Shown here piece by piece: positions 29,496 to 39,198 of a stretch of DNA of 64,000 nucleotides. Each line of letters starts with the position of its first letter. Within the stretch, counting starts at the first letter, position 1. Location: contig NZ_CP114015.1 of assembly GCF_026898095.1 (NCBI RefSeq), positions 1,550,001-1,614,000 on the forward strand, written 5' to 3'. Under the pieces are notes generated by a model, which searched no databases, was not told the DNA's origin, and was given only the letters and a program-made list of their open reading frames with translations. A program made the translations under genes and the position numbers. Source of the stretch: Arthrobacter sp. ATA002 (GTDB lineage: Bacteria > Actinomycetota > Actinomycetes > Actinomycetales > Micrococcaceae).

Positions 29496-29972
29496 ATGCG
29501 CGTCCACATCGCAACCGACCACGCAGGCATGGAACTCAGTGCCCACCTTCTGGCCCACCTCCGCAGCAAGGGCTATGACATGGTGGACCACGGCCCGCAG
29601 GTCTACGACGCGGAGGATGACTATCCCGCATTCTGCATCGCGGCTGCCGAGGCCGTGGTGGTCGACCAGCAGAGCGGCGTCGAAGCCCTGGGCATTGTGC
29701 TGGGAGGCTCCGGCAACGGTGAGCAGATCGCCGCCAACAAGGTCCGCGGCATCCGTGCGGCGCTCGCCTGGAACCTCTCGACCGCCAAGCTGGCACGTGA
29801 GCACAACGACGCCAACGTGATTGCCGTGGGCGGGCGGCAGCACACTGTCGAGGAAGCCACCGAGATCATTGAGGCTTTCCTCGCCGAACCGTACAGCAAT
29901 GCCGAACGTCACAACCGCCGTATCGCGAAGATTGCCGAGTACGAAACCACCGGCACCATCACGGTCCCCTGA
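29496..29972 (+). CDS. rpiB: RpiB-family ribose/galactose isomerase
   Basis: A 158-residue sugar-phosphate isomerase of the RpiB/LacA/LacB family, probably interconverting ribose 5-phosphate and ribulose 5-phosphate in the pentose phosphate pathway. MRVHIATDHAGMEL has the conserved DHAG site, DYPAFC is the second motif, and GIVLGGSGNGEQIAANKVRG is the phosphate-binding segment with Ser in place of the Cys found in some members. It lies 16 nt upstream of the glycosylase gene on the same strand. Confidence 0.9.
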   Translation: MRVHIATDHAGMELSAHLLAHLRSKGYDMVDHGPQVYDAEDDYPAFCIAAAEAVVVDQQSGVEALGIVLGGSGNGEQIAANKVRGIRAALAWNLSTAKLAREHNDANVIAVGGRQHTVEEATEIIEAFLAEPYSNAERHNRRIAKIAEYETTGTITVP

Positions 29973-29988
29973 TGCCCGGGGCGTACTG

Positions 29989-30875
29989 ATGCCGGAAGGC
30001 CATTCGATTCACCGGCTGGCCCGGCAGTTCAACTCTGTGTTTGCCGGCCGGCGCCTGGAAGTATCCAGTCCGCAGGGACGCTTTGCCGCCGGAGCCGCGC
30101 GCTTGGACGGCCGGACCCTGGTCAAGGCCGAGGCACACGGCAAGCAGCTGTTCCTGGCCTTTGACAACGACCTGTTCCTGCGCATCCACCTTGGTTTGTA
30201 CGGCGCCTTCGATTTCGGCGGCGATTCGAGCTTCCTTGGCGCGTCCAGCATTGGTGCGCCCCGGAAAGTCGGAGAGCGCGAGGTTGCGTCGGACGATGAC
30301 GGTGCCGCGTATGCCGGTCCGCCGCCCCCGAAGGGCGCCGTCCGCGTCCGCTTGGTCTCGCCAAACGGCTGGGCCGATCTCCGCGGGCCCACGGCGTGCG
30401 AAGTCATCACCGATGCCGAGCGGGCAGCCGTCGTTGCACGGTTGGGACCGGATCCGTTGCAGGATGACGCGGACGGACAGGAATTCGTTGCCCGGCTGCG
30501 GCGGCGCGGCTCGCCGGTAGGCCTGCTGCTGATGAATCAGGAGATCCTTGCAGGGGTCGGAAACGTATACCGTGCCGAAGTGCTTTTCGGCAGCGTCTTT
30601 CTCCCTGGCGGCTGGGAAAGGACGTAGCTGAGGACGAGGCGCTGGCGCTGTGGAAAGACATCGTTTCGACCATGAACGACGGCGTTTCCCAGGGCAGGAT
30701 TATCACGACTCTCCCTGCTGACCGGGAAAGTGGTGCCGAACCGGTTCCACGGGAGGACGCACACTACGTATACCAGCGCACCGGCCTGCCCTGCCGGAGA
30801 TGCGGAACAACGGTTGCCGGCACTGAAATGGGTGCCCGCAAGCTCTACTGGTGCCCTGCCTGCCAGGAGCGCTGA
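29989..30875 (+). CDS. Fpg/Nei-family DNA glycosylase/AP lyase, frame broken once
   Basis: About 295 residues across one lost T near 30585-30588. The N-terminus MPEGHSIHRLARQ carries the catalytic Pro2 and Glu3. The mid-helix is NQEILAGVGNVYRAEVLFRQ (H2TH). The C-terminal zinc finger is CRRCGTTVAG with YWCPACQ. The MPEGHSIHRLA opening places it with the actinobacterial Nei-type enzymes rather than MutM. It excises oxidised bases and nicks the strand. It follows rpiB closely, as in related actinobacteria. Confidence 0.92.
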
Positions 30876-30886
30876 GGAGGGCTGCT

Positions 30887-32767
30887 TCACGGGGCGGGAA
30901 GTTTCGGCGCCGTCGACCGGTAGACGTGTCCGGTTGGTGTCCTGGTAACTACGGTGTGCCGCTGCGGAGGGCACTCTAGAGGTGACTCTGGATGTGACTC
31001 TGGCGGTCGCTCTGGACGTGAAACTCTGCCACCACGCAGCGGCAGTTCCTCCGCAGCAGCAGTGGCGAGCACCTCTGTACGTGCTTCCCAGCCGGGTGCT
31101 TCCTTGGCCTGGTTGCAGGCCTGGCATAGGCCTTGGATGTTCTCGGCACTGGTGGTGCCGCCGGCGTGGACGGGAGTGATGTGGTCGTAGTGGCGGATGG
31201 GTGCCCCGCACCAGGGTGTGCGGCAGACCTGGTCCCGTGCTGCGATGAGCCGGGCCAGGCCGCCGGGCACGAGCCGTGCCCTTGAGTCCATGGCCGTCAG
31301 TTGTCCGCTGGTCGGGGCGATGTAGAGGCGGCGGAGCCAGACTTCGGTGTGCGGATCCGGACGGGTGGGCGGCGTGCCCCAGCCGGTGCCCGGGCCAGGG
31401 CTTCTGGGTGCCCGGTCACCCGGGCTGCTCCCGGGGACTTCCGGGCCTCTCGGCATATCTGGTTTATCGAAATCGTCCCGTCCGTGGAGTTCCGGTTCTG
31501 GATCCGGTCCGCGGACCAGATCCCTGGCCCACTGGGCCGGAACGATTCCGTAACCGGCAAGCACGGCCGGCTCAGCCCCGTCGGGAACAAACGACCCGTC
31601 CTGCCCGGCTTCCGGTTCCGTCGTAGATGGGGTGGCACCGGGCCCACCGCCGGGTTTGATGCCGGCACCGGACCAGGGACGGCTCCGGCCCGCGCTCCGG
31701 CTGCCGGTCCCGGCACCGGCTCCGCGGGCCCCGCCCCGGCGGGAATGGTTATCAGAGCCGTTCCCCGTGCCCGCGCAGGCATCAGCAACATCGTTGTGCT
31801 CTCCGGTGTCCTTGTGGCCGGTCCCAGGACCGGCGGTTCCCCGGCCGGCCGTGGGCAGGATGCCGTGGAGCAGGGCCTGGTCCGTCATGATCAGCTGCAC
31901 CTCGATCCGGGCGTCTTCGGCCCGGGCCTGCCCGGTGGCCCGCTCCACGAACGTGTCCACCATGATCTGCCCCTTCGTCCGGGGATCCCCGGCAGCCCGC
32001 AACCGGTCCGCTTCCCGGGTCAACGCCGCATACACGCCCACCCCCTGCGCCACTGGCAGCAGAGCCGTCAGATACGTCATGGTGTCCGGAGCCGGACGGC
32101 AGGACACAAACCGTTCCGACACCGCATGCGCGGCCCGCTTGACCACCGCATGCGGATCCAACCCGTACGACAACGACTTGATCCGGGCGATCAGCTTCCG
32201 GTCCCCGAGCTGCTCCAACTCCACCAGGTTCCCGGCGACCTGCCGGTCCACTTCCTGCCGGTCCGCCAAAGACAGGCACGCGGTTTCGCGGACCAGCAGG
32301 GTGGCCCGCCACTCACTGATCACTCCTTTGGAGAGCGCGGACAGGGTGTGGGGCATTTCCGTGGTCAGGATCCGGGCCAGGCCCAGCAGCTTCGCTCCGT
32401 GATGCGGGGACTCCCTGCGGGCCAGGGCCACTTCTGCGGCCACGCCCTTCCCGAGCTGGTCGGTTTTCAGTCCCGCGGCGGCCTGCGCGCGGCGGGTGGA
32501 CGCATCAAAAGCCGCCGCGGCCCGGGCCTGCGCGGCGGCGATGACACCCTTGAGGTCCTCCAGGGCACGGATTTCCTGGATCAGCAGGACCCGCTCCGCA
32601 GCTTCCAACTCGGCAAGCGTGCCGCCGCCCTCGGTCGGTGGCTGCAGCGGGTGCGGTGTCCCGGCCACCCGTCCGGGGTGTCCGCCGTCGTCCTCGGAAG
32701 ACGACGCCCGGCGGACGGCACCCGGGCCGGCCTTTCCGCCGCCGTCGTTTCCTGTGGAGTAGTACAT
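30887..32767 (-). CDS. DUF222 / 13E12-repeat family HNH endonuclease-like protein
   Basis: A 626-residue intact protein. The N-terminal half is a DUF222 helical domain (residues about 50-300, including LKTDQLGKGVAAEVALARRE and KSLSYGLDPHAVVKR). A long Gly/Pro/Arg-rich region follows (about 310-470). The HNH domain is near the C-terminus, with CRTPWCGAPIRHYDHITPVH and NIQGLCQACNQAK. The last 45 residues are Pro/Glu/Ser-rich. It is the REP13E12 type, often present in many copies in Arthrobacter and mycobacteria. Its role is not established; mobility has been suggested. It has its own AT-richer promoter region and no operon partner. Confidence 0.9.
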   Translation of the reverse strand: MYYSTGNDGGGKAGPGAVRRASSSEDDGGHPGRVAGTPHPLQPPTEGGGTLAELEAAERVLLIQEIRALEDLKGVIAAAQARAAAAFDASTRRAQAAAGLKTDQLGKGVAAEVALARRESPHHGAKLLGLARILTTEMPHTLSALSKGVISEWRATLLVRETACLSLADRQEVDRQVAGNLVELEQLGDRKLIARIKSLSYGLDPHAVVKRAAHAVSERFVSCRPAPDTMTYLTALLPVAQGVGVYAALTREADRLRAAGDPRTKGQIMVDTFVERATGQARAEDARIEVQLIMTDQALLHGILPTAGRGTAGPGTGHKDTGEHNDVADACAGTGNGSDNHSRRGGARGAGAGTGSRSAGRSRPWSGAGIKPGGGPGATPSTTEPEAGQDGSFVPDGAEPAVLAGYGIVPAQWARDLVRGPDPEPELHGRDDFDKPDMPRGPEVPGSSPGDRAPRSPGPGTGWGTPPTRPDPHTEVWLRRLYIAPTSGQLTAMDSRARLVPGGLARLIAARDQVCRTPWCGAPIRHYDHITPVHAGGTTSAENIQGLCQACNQAKEAPGWEARTEVLATAAAEELPLRGGRVSRPERPPESHPESPLECPPQRHTVVTRTPTGHVYRSTAPKLPAP

Positions 32768-32949
32768 AGCTCCTATTTTAGTGATCCAGTCCCTATTTTC
32801 CGCGGTTTTCGCATGCTGGACACTTACTCGAATTCGACTCAGTTTTCATCGGTTTGTAGGAGCCCGTCCCCGCTATAGGAACCGTGCTCCGAAGCGAGGC
32901 CTGTACTGGAACGAACCCCTGTGGGCGGGCTGGGATTCAGCCACCAGGC

Positions 32950-33419
32950 CTAGAGCGGCAACTGCAGGCAACCCGCACAAATCCCGCGGAAAACCACCTG
33001 TGCGGATTCCACCCTCGCGCCGGGAATGTCGATGTTCAGCAGTGGTGGCACCTCGCTGCCCGCCGGAACATCGGCAATCTCTCCGCAGTGGCGGCACAGG
33101 AAATGATGATGGTCGCTCCCGCTTAGCTCATACAGTGTGGTCCCCGGGCCCGCCTGCACCACGCGGACCAGTCCGGCGTCCGCCAGTGCCCGCAGGGCGT
33201 TGTAAACGCTGGTGCGCTGGACTGTTCCGCCGTCGGCTGCCAGCATTCCGGCAAGACCGTCCGCCGATCTGTGCCCTCCGGACGCAGCGAGGACCTGGTA
33301 CACCTCAAGGCGGGGAACAGTGGCGCGGAGCCCTTCCTGCGCAGTGCCGCACTGACCTCGACCGCAGTGGCAGGCAGCCCGGCGGCTGTTGGGAAGTCGG
33401 GCTGGGTCAACTCATTCAC
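32950..33419 (-). CDS. Fur-family metal-responsive regulator, frame broken once
   Basis: About 156 residues across one lost base near 33333 (after ALRRKG; the other frame continues LRATVPRLEVYQVLAA). The winged helix contains RTSVYNALRALADAGLVR. The dimerisation domain has HHHFLCRHCGEIADV and GICAGC, giving two CxxC pairs for structural zinc plus the His-rich sensor site. The short spacing and HCGEI resemble the FurA/PerR group that pairs with catalase, but no katG is adjacent, so the metal cannot be assigned. Confidence 0.87.
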
Positions 33420-33483
33420 CTCCGCGGAACTGGCATGGGTTTGGATAGGAAGAAAGTCTAGCGGCCGGGCAAGGGGAGGTTGC

Positions 33484-33511
33484 GGAGAGGAAAACCGGGG
33501 AGAGGAAAACC
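33484..33511. repeat. Tandem 13-bp direct repeat between Fur and PBP-like genes
   Basis: GGAGAGGAAAACC occurs at 33484-33496 and again at 33499-33511, a 15-nt period. It lies about 65-95 nt upstream of the Fur-family start codon on the minus strand, so it may be part of that promoter. No known binding site is recognised. Confidence 0.4.
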
Positions 33512-33638
33512 TGGTAGGGCGGGACTCCGGAGCAGAGCATCCCGCGGAAGGGGCGGTGCCGTGGATCGGTGGATGTTGGTTCCCTGCGGCCGGGGACGCC
33601 CCTATGGCATCTACCCGCTACCCAGGCCCGTCCTACCG

Positions 33639-35434
33639 CTATCCCGCCAGGGCTTCAAGGAACGCCGCTGTCACGGCCACTGCGTCAGCGGCGCTGCCGG
33701 GCAGGAAGACGGCGACGGCGAGATCGCCCTGGATGGCCGCCACCCAGGCGTGGTCGGACTTCTCACCGCCGGTCCCCGCCGTGCCTGCCGCGGCCATGAC
33801 AGGTTCGCCGGAGACATATGCCAGGACCTCCAACTCCTCCGAGGCACGTTCGCCGGCCACATTAGCGCGCAGAATCGACTGCAGCTGTTCCGCCTCGTCG
33901 GCGAACAGCGCCGGGGTGCCGTCGGCGGACGAGGGGGCTCTGTCTCTCCGTCCCCGGAGTCCTGCCGAGCCTGGGGGTTAAGGACCAGCACGGGAGAGAC
34001 CCTGTCGCCCCTGCCCACGGAGGCCGCCACGGCTGCCACGGCGAAGGGCGAAGCGAGTACCGTTCCCGGAACGTCCGCGGCCGCCGTCTGCTCGGCTCCA
34101 CCGTCCGGCACTCCACCGTCCGGCACTCCACCGTAGAACGCCGGCGTCCCCAGGCCCTCGGCTGTGCCCAGCCCCAGGCTTTGAGCCGCTGCCGCCAGGT
34201 CCGCGTCAGCGGGAATGCCAGGCTCTTCGGTTCCTCCCGCTGCGCCGGCACGGAGCCGGGCCAGCTCGGTAACCGGGAGGAACGAACTGCCCAAGGAGTA
34301 TTCCCCCAGCAAGGCAGCCTGGGTCCCCTCGCCTCCGGATGAATTGGCGACGGCCAGGACATTGCCGGTGGAGGGCTGGACTGCCACCAGCGAAGCACCG
34401 GGTGTGTCGGAAAGGAGGGCATCTGCCTGGGACTGGATCCGCAGGTCAAGGGTAGTCTCCAGGGCCAGGCCGGGTTCCGCCGGTGCTTCAAAAAGAGGCG
34501 GGGAAGGGGCGTTGTCCGCGTTCAGGACACGAACCGTCACCGCGTCTGAGCCCCTGAGCTGGGAATCGTATTCACGCTGGAGTCCGGAGAGCCCGGTGAG
34601 GTCCCCCGGAGCCAGCAGGCCGTCAGCGGCCATCTCATCTGTTGCCGGCCCCACCGTCCCCAACAGGTCTGCCGCAAAGCCGGGGCTCGGGCCCAGTACC
34701 CGCCTTTCCGGAAGGGCATCGGCGCCGGGAATGGTTGCGATCTCGGTATCGAAGGACGGTGACACCTTGTCCTGGCGCACGGTAGTGACTTCAACGAACT
34801 CATCGGGCCCGGCAGCCTGGACTTTTGCCGTGAGTGCGTCCGCATCCAGACCGAGGAAGAGACAAAGGTAATAGACCGAAGCGGCGTACTCATTTCCGCC
34901 CAGCACTGACTTGTCCAAGACCACCCGCCAAACCGGCCAGTGGCGCATCAGCACGGACCCGCCGGTGCCCAAAATGTCCGCACGCGTGGGCGGGGATGCC
35001 TTGCGCACCAGCCTCTGCCACGGAAGAAGGTCCGGATGCACCGTGGTGGAACGGAAACGGGTTTGCCAGCCGGTGTCCTTTCCGCGCTCCAGAGTCACAG
35101 TGGTCTCGTAGGTGTAGTCCTCCATTGACGCGTTGACGTCCCACACGTATTTCAAGGTGGCTACGGCCTCGTCGGCTGAGACTTCGTCGATTTCTGACAC
35201 TGTGACGGAAGGTTTAATCTTCATGCCGGAGACCACGTACTCGAGCATGCCGTTCACGGCCTCGACGGTTGAACCGGCGAACTCGTTTCCGGTGACGTCC
35301 AGGCGGGAGAGCCCGTCCGCCAGTGAGGCGACGGCTTCTTCCGGTCCGGGGCGCTCTTCAGTGGAACATCCGGCCAGCGGAAGGCACAGGAACGAGAAAG
35401 CAAGGATGGCGGCTGTCAGGCGGTTCTTCCCCAT
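33639..35434 (-). CDS. Penicillin-binding-protein-like lipoprotein, catalytic motifs lost, frame broken once
   Basis: About 598 residues across one lost C near 33932. The signal peptide AILAFSFLCLPLAGCSTEER has the lipobox LAGC, so it is lipid-anchored outside the membrane. An NTF2-like MecA N-terminal domain and the dimerisation segment (RADILGTGGSVLM, GLSGLQREYDSQL) are preserved. The transpeptidase domain is degenerate. SxxK reads SSFL (Lys to Leu), the stretch that should hold SxN is shortened, and KTG is replaced by AAGTAGTG before SDHAWVAAIQGDLAVAVFL. It should not form a penicillin-reactive acyl-enzyme efficiently and may be a scaffold or sensor. The start at 35434 gives the lipoprotein signal. 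Confidence 0.82.
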
Positions 35435-35502
35435 GCGGGAACGATAGCTGCGCGCAGTGAAAAAGGGACGGGGAAAGCTCCGAATTGCTCCTGCGGGGGA
35501 CC

Positions 35503-35739
35503 TTATTGGCCGCTTCCGGCCAACCCGTCCAGGAACGCCTTCATCACCGGTCTGCCGGAGGTGGACCCGAGTTCGCCTTCTTCGATGAACAGTGCGGCGG
35601 CGAGGCCGCCCTGGATTGCCGTTCCCCAGGCTTGCGGGAGAATTACCTGCTGTGGGGCCCAGGCACTCGAGAGGGCAGCAGCTCCGAAACTCGCGCCTGC
35701 CTGTGGTTCGTGAAGGCAAACAAAAAGGTCCCCCGCCAC
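35503..35739 (-). pseudogene. C-terminal remnant of a second PBP-type transpeptidase
   Basis: The 78-codon frame ends AWGTAIQGGLAAALFIEEGE and then GRPVMKAFLDGLAGSGQ. This aligns by eye with the last part of the neighbouring PBP-like protein (AWVAAIQGDLAVAVFL, AAFLEALAG) and with normal PBP C-termini. The upstream part of the frame runs into the terminator of tRNA-Gly and is not PBP-like. The rest of the gene is gone, so I read it as a truncated paralogue, with moderate confidence because only about 45 residues match. Confidence 0.5.
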
Positions 35740-35754
35740 AGCGGAGGACCCTTT
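35722..35754 (-). terminator. Intrinsic terminator after tRNA-Gly
   Basis: On the minus strand AAGGGTCCTCCGC pairs with GCGGGGGACCTT around a 4-nt loop (one mismatch), followed by TTTTTG. It stands about 33 nt past the tRNA 3' end. Confidence 0.8.
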
Positions 35755-35786
35755 CTAAGCCGGCAGCTGCCGGTTATATTTCTCAG

Positions 35787-35857
35787 AGGGGATGACGGGA
35801 ATCGAACCCGCGTGATCAGTTTGGAAAACTGAGGCTCTACCATTGAGCTACATCCCC
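35787..35857 (-). tRNA. tRNA-Gly (anticodon TCC)
   Basis: A 71-nt cloverleaf read on the minus strand. The acceptor GGGGATG pairs with CATCCCC. The D arm is GCTCAATGGTAGAGC, the anticodon arm CTCAG-TTTTCCA-ACTGA region with TCC, and the T arm GCGGG-TTCGATT-CCCGT. The CCA end is not encoded. Confidence 0.95.
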
Positions 35858-35997
35858 GGCGCCCTAAGGCAGGTTTTACCTTAGCACGGGAAATCGGCGG
35901 TTCGGTAATCCCGGCCGGAACCGGGCTTTGGGGAGGATCGGGCCACGCCCAATTGTGCACAGGGCCCTGCATGCCGGTAGGCTGTCAGGTGCACTGA

Positions 35998-36071
35998 CGG
36001 GGTGTAGCTCAGCTTGGAAGAGCGCCTGCTTTGGGAGCAGGAAGTCGCAGGTTCAAATCCTGTCACCCCGA
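35998..36071 (+). tRNA. tRNA-Pro (anticodon TGG)
   Basis: A 74-nt cloverleaf. The acceptor CGGGGTG (35998-36004) pairs with CACCCCG (36064-36070), with A at 36071. The anticodon loop TTTGGGA has TGG and the T loop is TTCAAAT. It is divergent from tRNA-Gly and lies just upstream of tig. Confidence 0.95.
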
Positions 36072-36126
36072 CTCTGTAGTACACATGGTGCAGACCCAAT
36101 CCCAGAACCCTCAGGAGAACTACGCT

Positions 36127-37497
36127 GTGAAGAGCGCTGTAGAAAACCTCACACCCACGCGGGTAAAGCTCGTTGTCGAAGTTCCGTTTGAGGAATTGAA
36201 GCCGAGCATCGAAGAGGCCTACAAGACCATCGCCACCCAGGTGCAGGTGCCTGGCTTCCGCAAGGGCAAGGTCCCCAACAGGCTCATCGACCAGCGCGTC
36301 GGCCGCGGCTACGTTCTGGAAACCGCCATCAACGACGGCCTGAACGGTTTCTACCAGGAGGCTGTATCGGAAACGGGTATCCGTCCGATGAGCCGCCCCG
36401 AGGTTGAGATCAGCGAAGTTCCGGACCCCGCAACGGACGAGGGCCAGCTGGTCTTCAACGTTGAGCTGGACATCCGCCCCGAAATCGAACTTCCGGATTA
36501 CTCCGGCCTCGAGGTTACCGTTGAGCCGGCGGAAGCCTCCGACGACGACGTCGCCAAGGCTCTGGACGAACTGCGCGGCCGCTTCGGCACGCTCAAGAGC
36601 GTTGACCGCCCCGCCGCGGACGGCGACTTCCTCACCATGGATCTCATCGCCAAGGTCGGCGACGAAGAAATCGACTCCGCCGCGGACCTCTCCTACCAGG
36701 TCGGCGCAGGCACCATGCTCGAAGGCATGGACGAAGCAGTCACCGGCCTGTCCGCTGACGAGTCGGCAACCTTCGAGACGAAGCTGGCCGGCGGCGAGCA
36801 CGCCGGCGAAGACGCAACCGTCACGGTGACGGTCAAGGCTGTGAAGGAGCGCGAGCTTCCCGAGGCCGACGACGACTTCGCCCAGCTGGCCAGCGAATTC
36901 GACACCATCGAAGAACTCCGTGAAGACCTGACCAAGCGCGCCGCAGAGTCCAAGCTGATGGAGCAGGGCGTCGAAGCCCGCGACAAGGTCCTGGAGAAGC
37001 TGCTGGAAATGATCGAGGTTCCGGTTCCGGAGTCCGTCATCGAAGAGCAGCTGGAACAGCACTTCAGCTCCGAGAGCGCCCAGGCCCAGGGCGAGGACCA
37101 CGACACCGAAGAGCACCGTGCGGAGGTTCGCGAGAACACTGCGGCGGCCTTCAAGAACGAAATCATCCTTGACGCTGTTGCCGACAAGGAAGAGGTCGGC
37201 GTCAGCCAGAACGAGCTGATCGACTACATCGTTTCCGCCGCCGGCCAGTACGGCATGGATCCGAACCAGTTTGCCCAGCTGATCGACCAGAGCGGCCAGG
37301 TCCCCATGATGGTTGGCGAAGTCCGCCGCCGCAAGGCCCTTGCCAAGGTCCTGGAGCAGGCCAAGGTTACCGACACCGCAGGCGTCGAGATCGACCTGAG
37401 CGACTTCGTCCGCCCCGCCGGCGAAGAAGCACCCGCTGCGGAAGCTGAAGCCCCCGAGGCCGAGGTTGCCGAAGAGTCCAAGGACGACAAGGCATAA
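36127..37497 (+). CDS. tig: Trigger factor
   Basis: A 456-residue ribosome-associated peptidyl-prolyl isomerase and chaperone for nascent chains. The ribosome-binding signature PGFRKGKVP lies near residue 40. The FKBP-like domain covers about residues 160-240 ([35 protein letters not shown]). The C-terminal helical arms follow, and an acidic Ala/Glu tail ends SKDDKA. The GTG at 36127 has AGGAG about 7 nt before it and gives [15 protein letters not shown], the usual N-terminus. It sits upstream of clpP1P2-clpX as in many bacteria. Confidence 0.96.
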   Translation: MKSAVENLTPTRVKLVVEVPFEELKPSIEEAYKTIATQVQVPGFRKGKVPNRLIDQRVGRGYVLETAINDGLNGFYQEAVSETGIRPMSRPEVEISEVPDPATDEGQLVFNVELDIRPEIELPDYSGLEVTVEPAEASDDDVAKALDELRGRFGTLKSVDRPAADGDFLTMDLIAKVGDEEIDSAADLSYQVGAGTMLEGMDEAVTGLSADESATFETKLAGGEHAGEDATVTVTVKAVKERELPEADDDFAQLASEFDTIEELREDLTKRAAESKLMEQGVEARDKVLEKLLEMIEVPVPESVIEEQLEQHFSSESAQAQGEDHDTEEHRAEVRENTAAAFKNEIILDAVADKEEVGVSQNELIDYIVSAAGQYGMDPNQFAQLIDQSGQVPMMVGEVRRRKALAKVLEQAKVTDTAGVEIDLSDFVRPAGEEAPAAEAEAPEAEVAEESKDDKA

Positions 37498-37648
37498 TCT
37501 TCCCCTCCGGGAGGAAACTGAACCACTGATGTGCGCCGCTTGCCCGGAAGGGCGGGCGGCGCCGTCGTCTAACAGGCGGCCGGGCACAGGGTCCGCTGCG
37601 TCCGGCTGCCTGTGATTTGTCCTGCCGCAGGCTGTGACGGGCATCGTG

Positions 37649-37659
37649 CGCCGTCAGCG
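37649..37659. promoter_or_regulatory. Candidate ClgR operator upstream of clpP1P2
   Basis: CGCCGTCAGCG, read on the minus strand as CGCTGACGGCG, fits the actinobacterial ClgR core CGCYNANRGCG exactly. It lies 125 nt before the clpP1 start in the only sizeable gap of the cluster (37498-37783). ClgR activates clpP genes in Corynebacterium and Streptomyces. Confidence 0.6.
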
Positions 37660-37783
37660 AACAGCCCGCAAATCGGGAGCAGATCGCTGTCCCAACAGGT
37701 TAGTGTCCTAGAAGAGATAAACGGCGGGACCAGCTGACGCAGTTAGCGGTTCTGTACCCCGCCAGAGCGAGAGGTCACTCAGT

Positions 37784-38431
37784 ATGGCAATTGCACCCAA
37801 CACACCCACAATGGCAACGGTGGACCCGGCGAGCCGGGACGACTACATCTACAATCGTCTGCTGCGCGAGCGGATCATTTGGTTGGGCTCGGAAGTGCGT
37901 GATGACAACGCCAACGCCATCTGCTCTCAGCTGCTGCTGCTCTCCGCAGAGGATCCCGAGAAGGACATCTTCCTCTACATCAACTCGCCCGGCGGATCCG
38001 TGACGGCCGGCATGGCCATCTACGACACGATGCAGTTCATCCCGAACGACGTCGTCACCGTTGCAACGGGCCTGGCCGCATCCATGGGCCAGTTCCTGCT
38101 CTCCTCCGGCACGAAGGGCAAGCGCTACGCCACGCCTCACGCCCGGATCCTGATGCACCAGCCCTCCGGTGGCATCGGCGGCACGGCCTCCGATATCCGC
38201 ATCCAGGCGGAACTGATTCTGCACATGAAGCAGGTTATGGCCGAACTGACGGCCGAGCAGACCGGCCAGACCGTGGAGACCATTCTGCGGGACAACGACC
38301 GCGACAAGTGGTTCACGGCCCAGGAAGCACTGGAGTACGGATTCTTCGACAAGATCTCCGCGCACGCAGGCGGCGTCACCGGCGGCGGCGGAACGGATCA
38401 GGACAAGGGCGCGGCCCCGACCGAGGACTAA
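37784..38431 (+). CDS. clpP1: ATP-dependent Clp protease proteolytic subunit ClpP1
   Basis: A 215-residue serine peptidase subunit. The oxyanion strand is [20 protein letters not shown], the catalytic Ser is in [13 protein letters not shown], and the catalytic His in [13 protein letters not shown]. DxxRD-type Asp follows in [19 protein letters not shown]. It assembles with ClpP2 into a mixed tetradecamer fed by ClpX or ClpC. GAGAGG lies 9 nt before the ATG; Met 10 is an alternative. It is first of the clpP1-clpP2 operon, behind a candidate ClgR site. Confidence 0.96.
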   Translation: MAIAPNTPTMATVDPASRDDYIYNRLLRERIIWLGSEVRDDNANAICSQLLLLSAEDPEKDIFLYINSPGGSVTAGMAIYDTMQFIPNDVVTVATGLAASMGQFLLSSGTKGKRYATPHARILMHQPSGGIGGTASDIRIQAELILHMKQVMAELTAEQTGQTVETILRDNDRDKWFTAQEALEYGFFDKISAHAGGVTGGGGTDQDKGAAPTED

Positions 38432-38478
38432 CCCTTCCTCTTTCCAGCGCACCTTTCTTAGACTTCAGGAGTAAAGCA

Positions 38479-39150
38479 ATGAACATGAACTTTGGAACCG
38501 CGGGCGGAACGGCGCCGCAGATGCCGTCCAACCGCTACGTGCTGCCGCAGTTTGAAGAGCGCACGCCTTACGGCTTCAAGCGCCAGGACCCGTACACGAA
38601 GTTGTTCGAGGACCGCATCATCTTCCTGGGCGTCCAGGTCGACGACGCGTCCGCAGATGACGTGATGGCCCAGCTGCTGGTGCTTGAGTCCAATGACCCG
38701 GACCGCGACATCACCCTGTACATCAACTCTCCCGGCGGCTCGTTCACCGCTATGACGGCCATTTACGACACCATGCAGTACATCCGTCCGGAAATCCAGA
38801 CGGTCTGCCTGGGCCAGGCTGCCAGTGCCGCAGCCGTCCTTCTGGCCGCAGGAACCCCGGGCAAACGCCTGGCCCTGCCGAACGCCCGCGTCCTGATCCA
38901 CCAGCCCGCCCTCGGCGGCGGCGAGCGTGGCCAGGCCTCGGACCTCGAGATCCAGGCGGCCGAGGTGATGCGGATGCGCACCTGGCTGGAAGACACGCTG
39001 GCCCTGCACTCGAACCACACGTCCGAGGAAGTCAACCGCGACATCGAACGTGACAAGATCCTCACCGCCGCCGGCGCCCTGGAATACGGGCTGATCGACC
39101 AGGTGCTGGATTCCCGCAAGATCAAGACCCCGGCCATCAACCGGATGTAA
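38479..39150 (+). CDS. clpP2: ATP-dependent Clp protease proteolytic subunit ClpP2
   Basis: A 223-residue second Clp[21 protein letters not shown], the catalytic Ser in [13 protein letters not shown] and the His in [16 protein letters not shown] are all present. The start is preceded by CAGGAG at 8 nt. It follows clpP1 by 47 nt and is separated from clpX by a strong terminator. Both paralogues are needed for activity in actinobacteria studied so far. Confidence 0.96.
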   Translation: MNMNFGTAGGTAPQMPSNRYVLPQFEERTPYGFKRQDPYTKLFEDRIIFLGVQVDDASADDVMAQLLVLESNDPDRDITLYINSPGGSFTAMTAIYDTMQYIRPEIQTVCLGQAASAAAVLLAAGTPGKRLALPNARVLIHQPALGGGERGQASDLEIQAAEVMRMRTWLEDTLALHSNHTSEEVNRDIERDKILTAAGALEYGLIDQVLDSRKIKTPAINRM

Positions 39151-39156
39151 CGCTTT

Positions 39157-39198
39157 CGAAAGGCCCGTGGCGCGGAAATACGCACCACGGGCCTTTCG
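39157..39198 (+). terminator. Hairpin terminator between clpP2 and clpX
   Basis: CGAAAGGCCCGTGG (39157-39170) pairs perfectly over 14 bp with CCACGGGCCTTTCG (39185-39198) around a 14-nt loop. The T run lies in the stem. It suggests clpX has its own promoter. Confidence 0.75.

Noticed and set aside
32828-32837. TCGAATTCGA palindrome upstream of the HNH gene
   Set aside because: Resembles the sugar operators by chance; only 10 bp, lacks the TGTCGAAT start, and the gene has no sugar context.
35787-36071. tRNA-Gly/tRNA-Pro as an integration site of a mobile element
   Set aside because: No integrase, no direct repeat of a tRNA 3' end and no foreign-looking gene nearby.
37501-37520. CCTCCGGGAGG after tig as a terminator
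   Set aside because: Stem too short and no T run; left unannotated.
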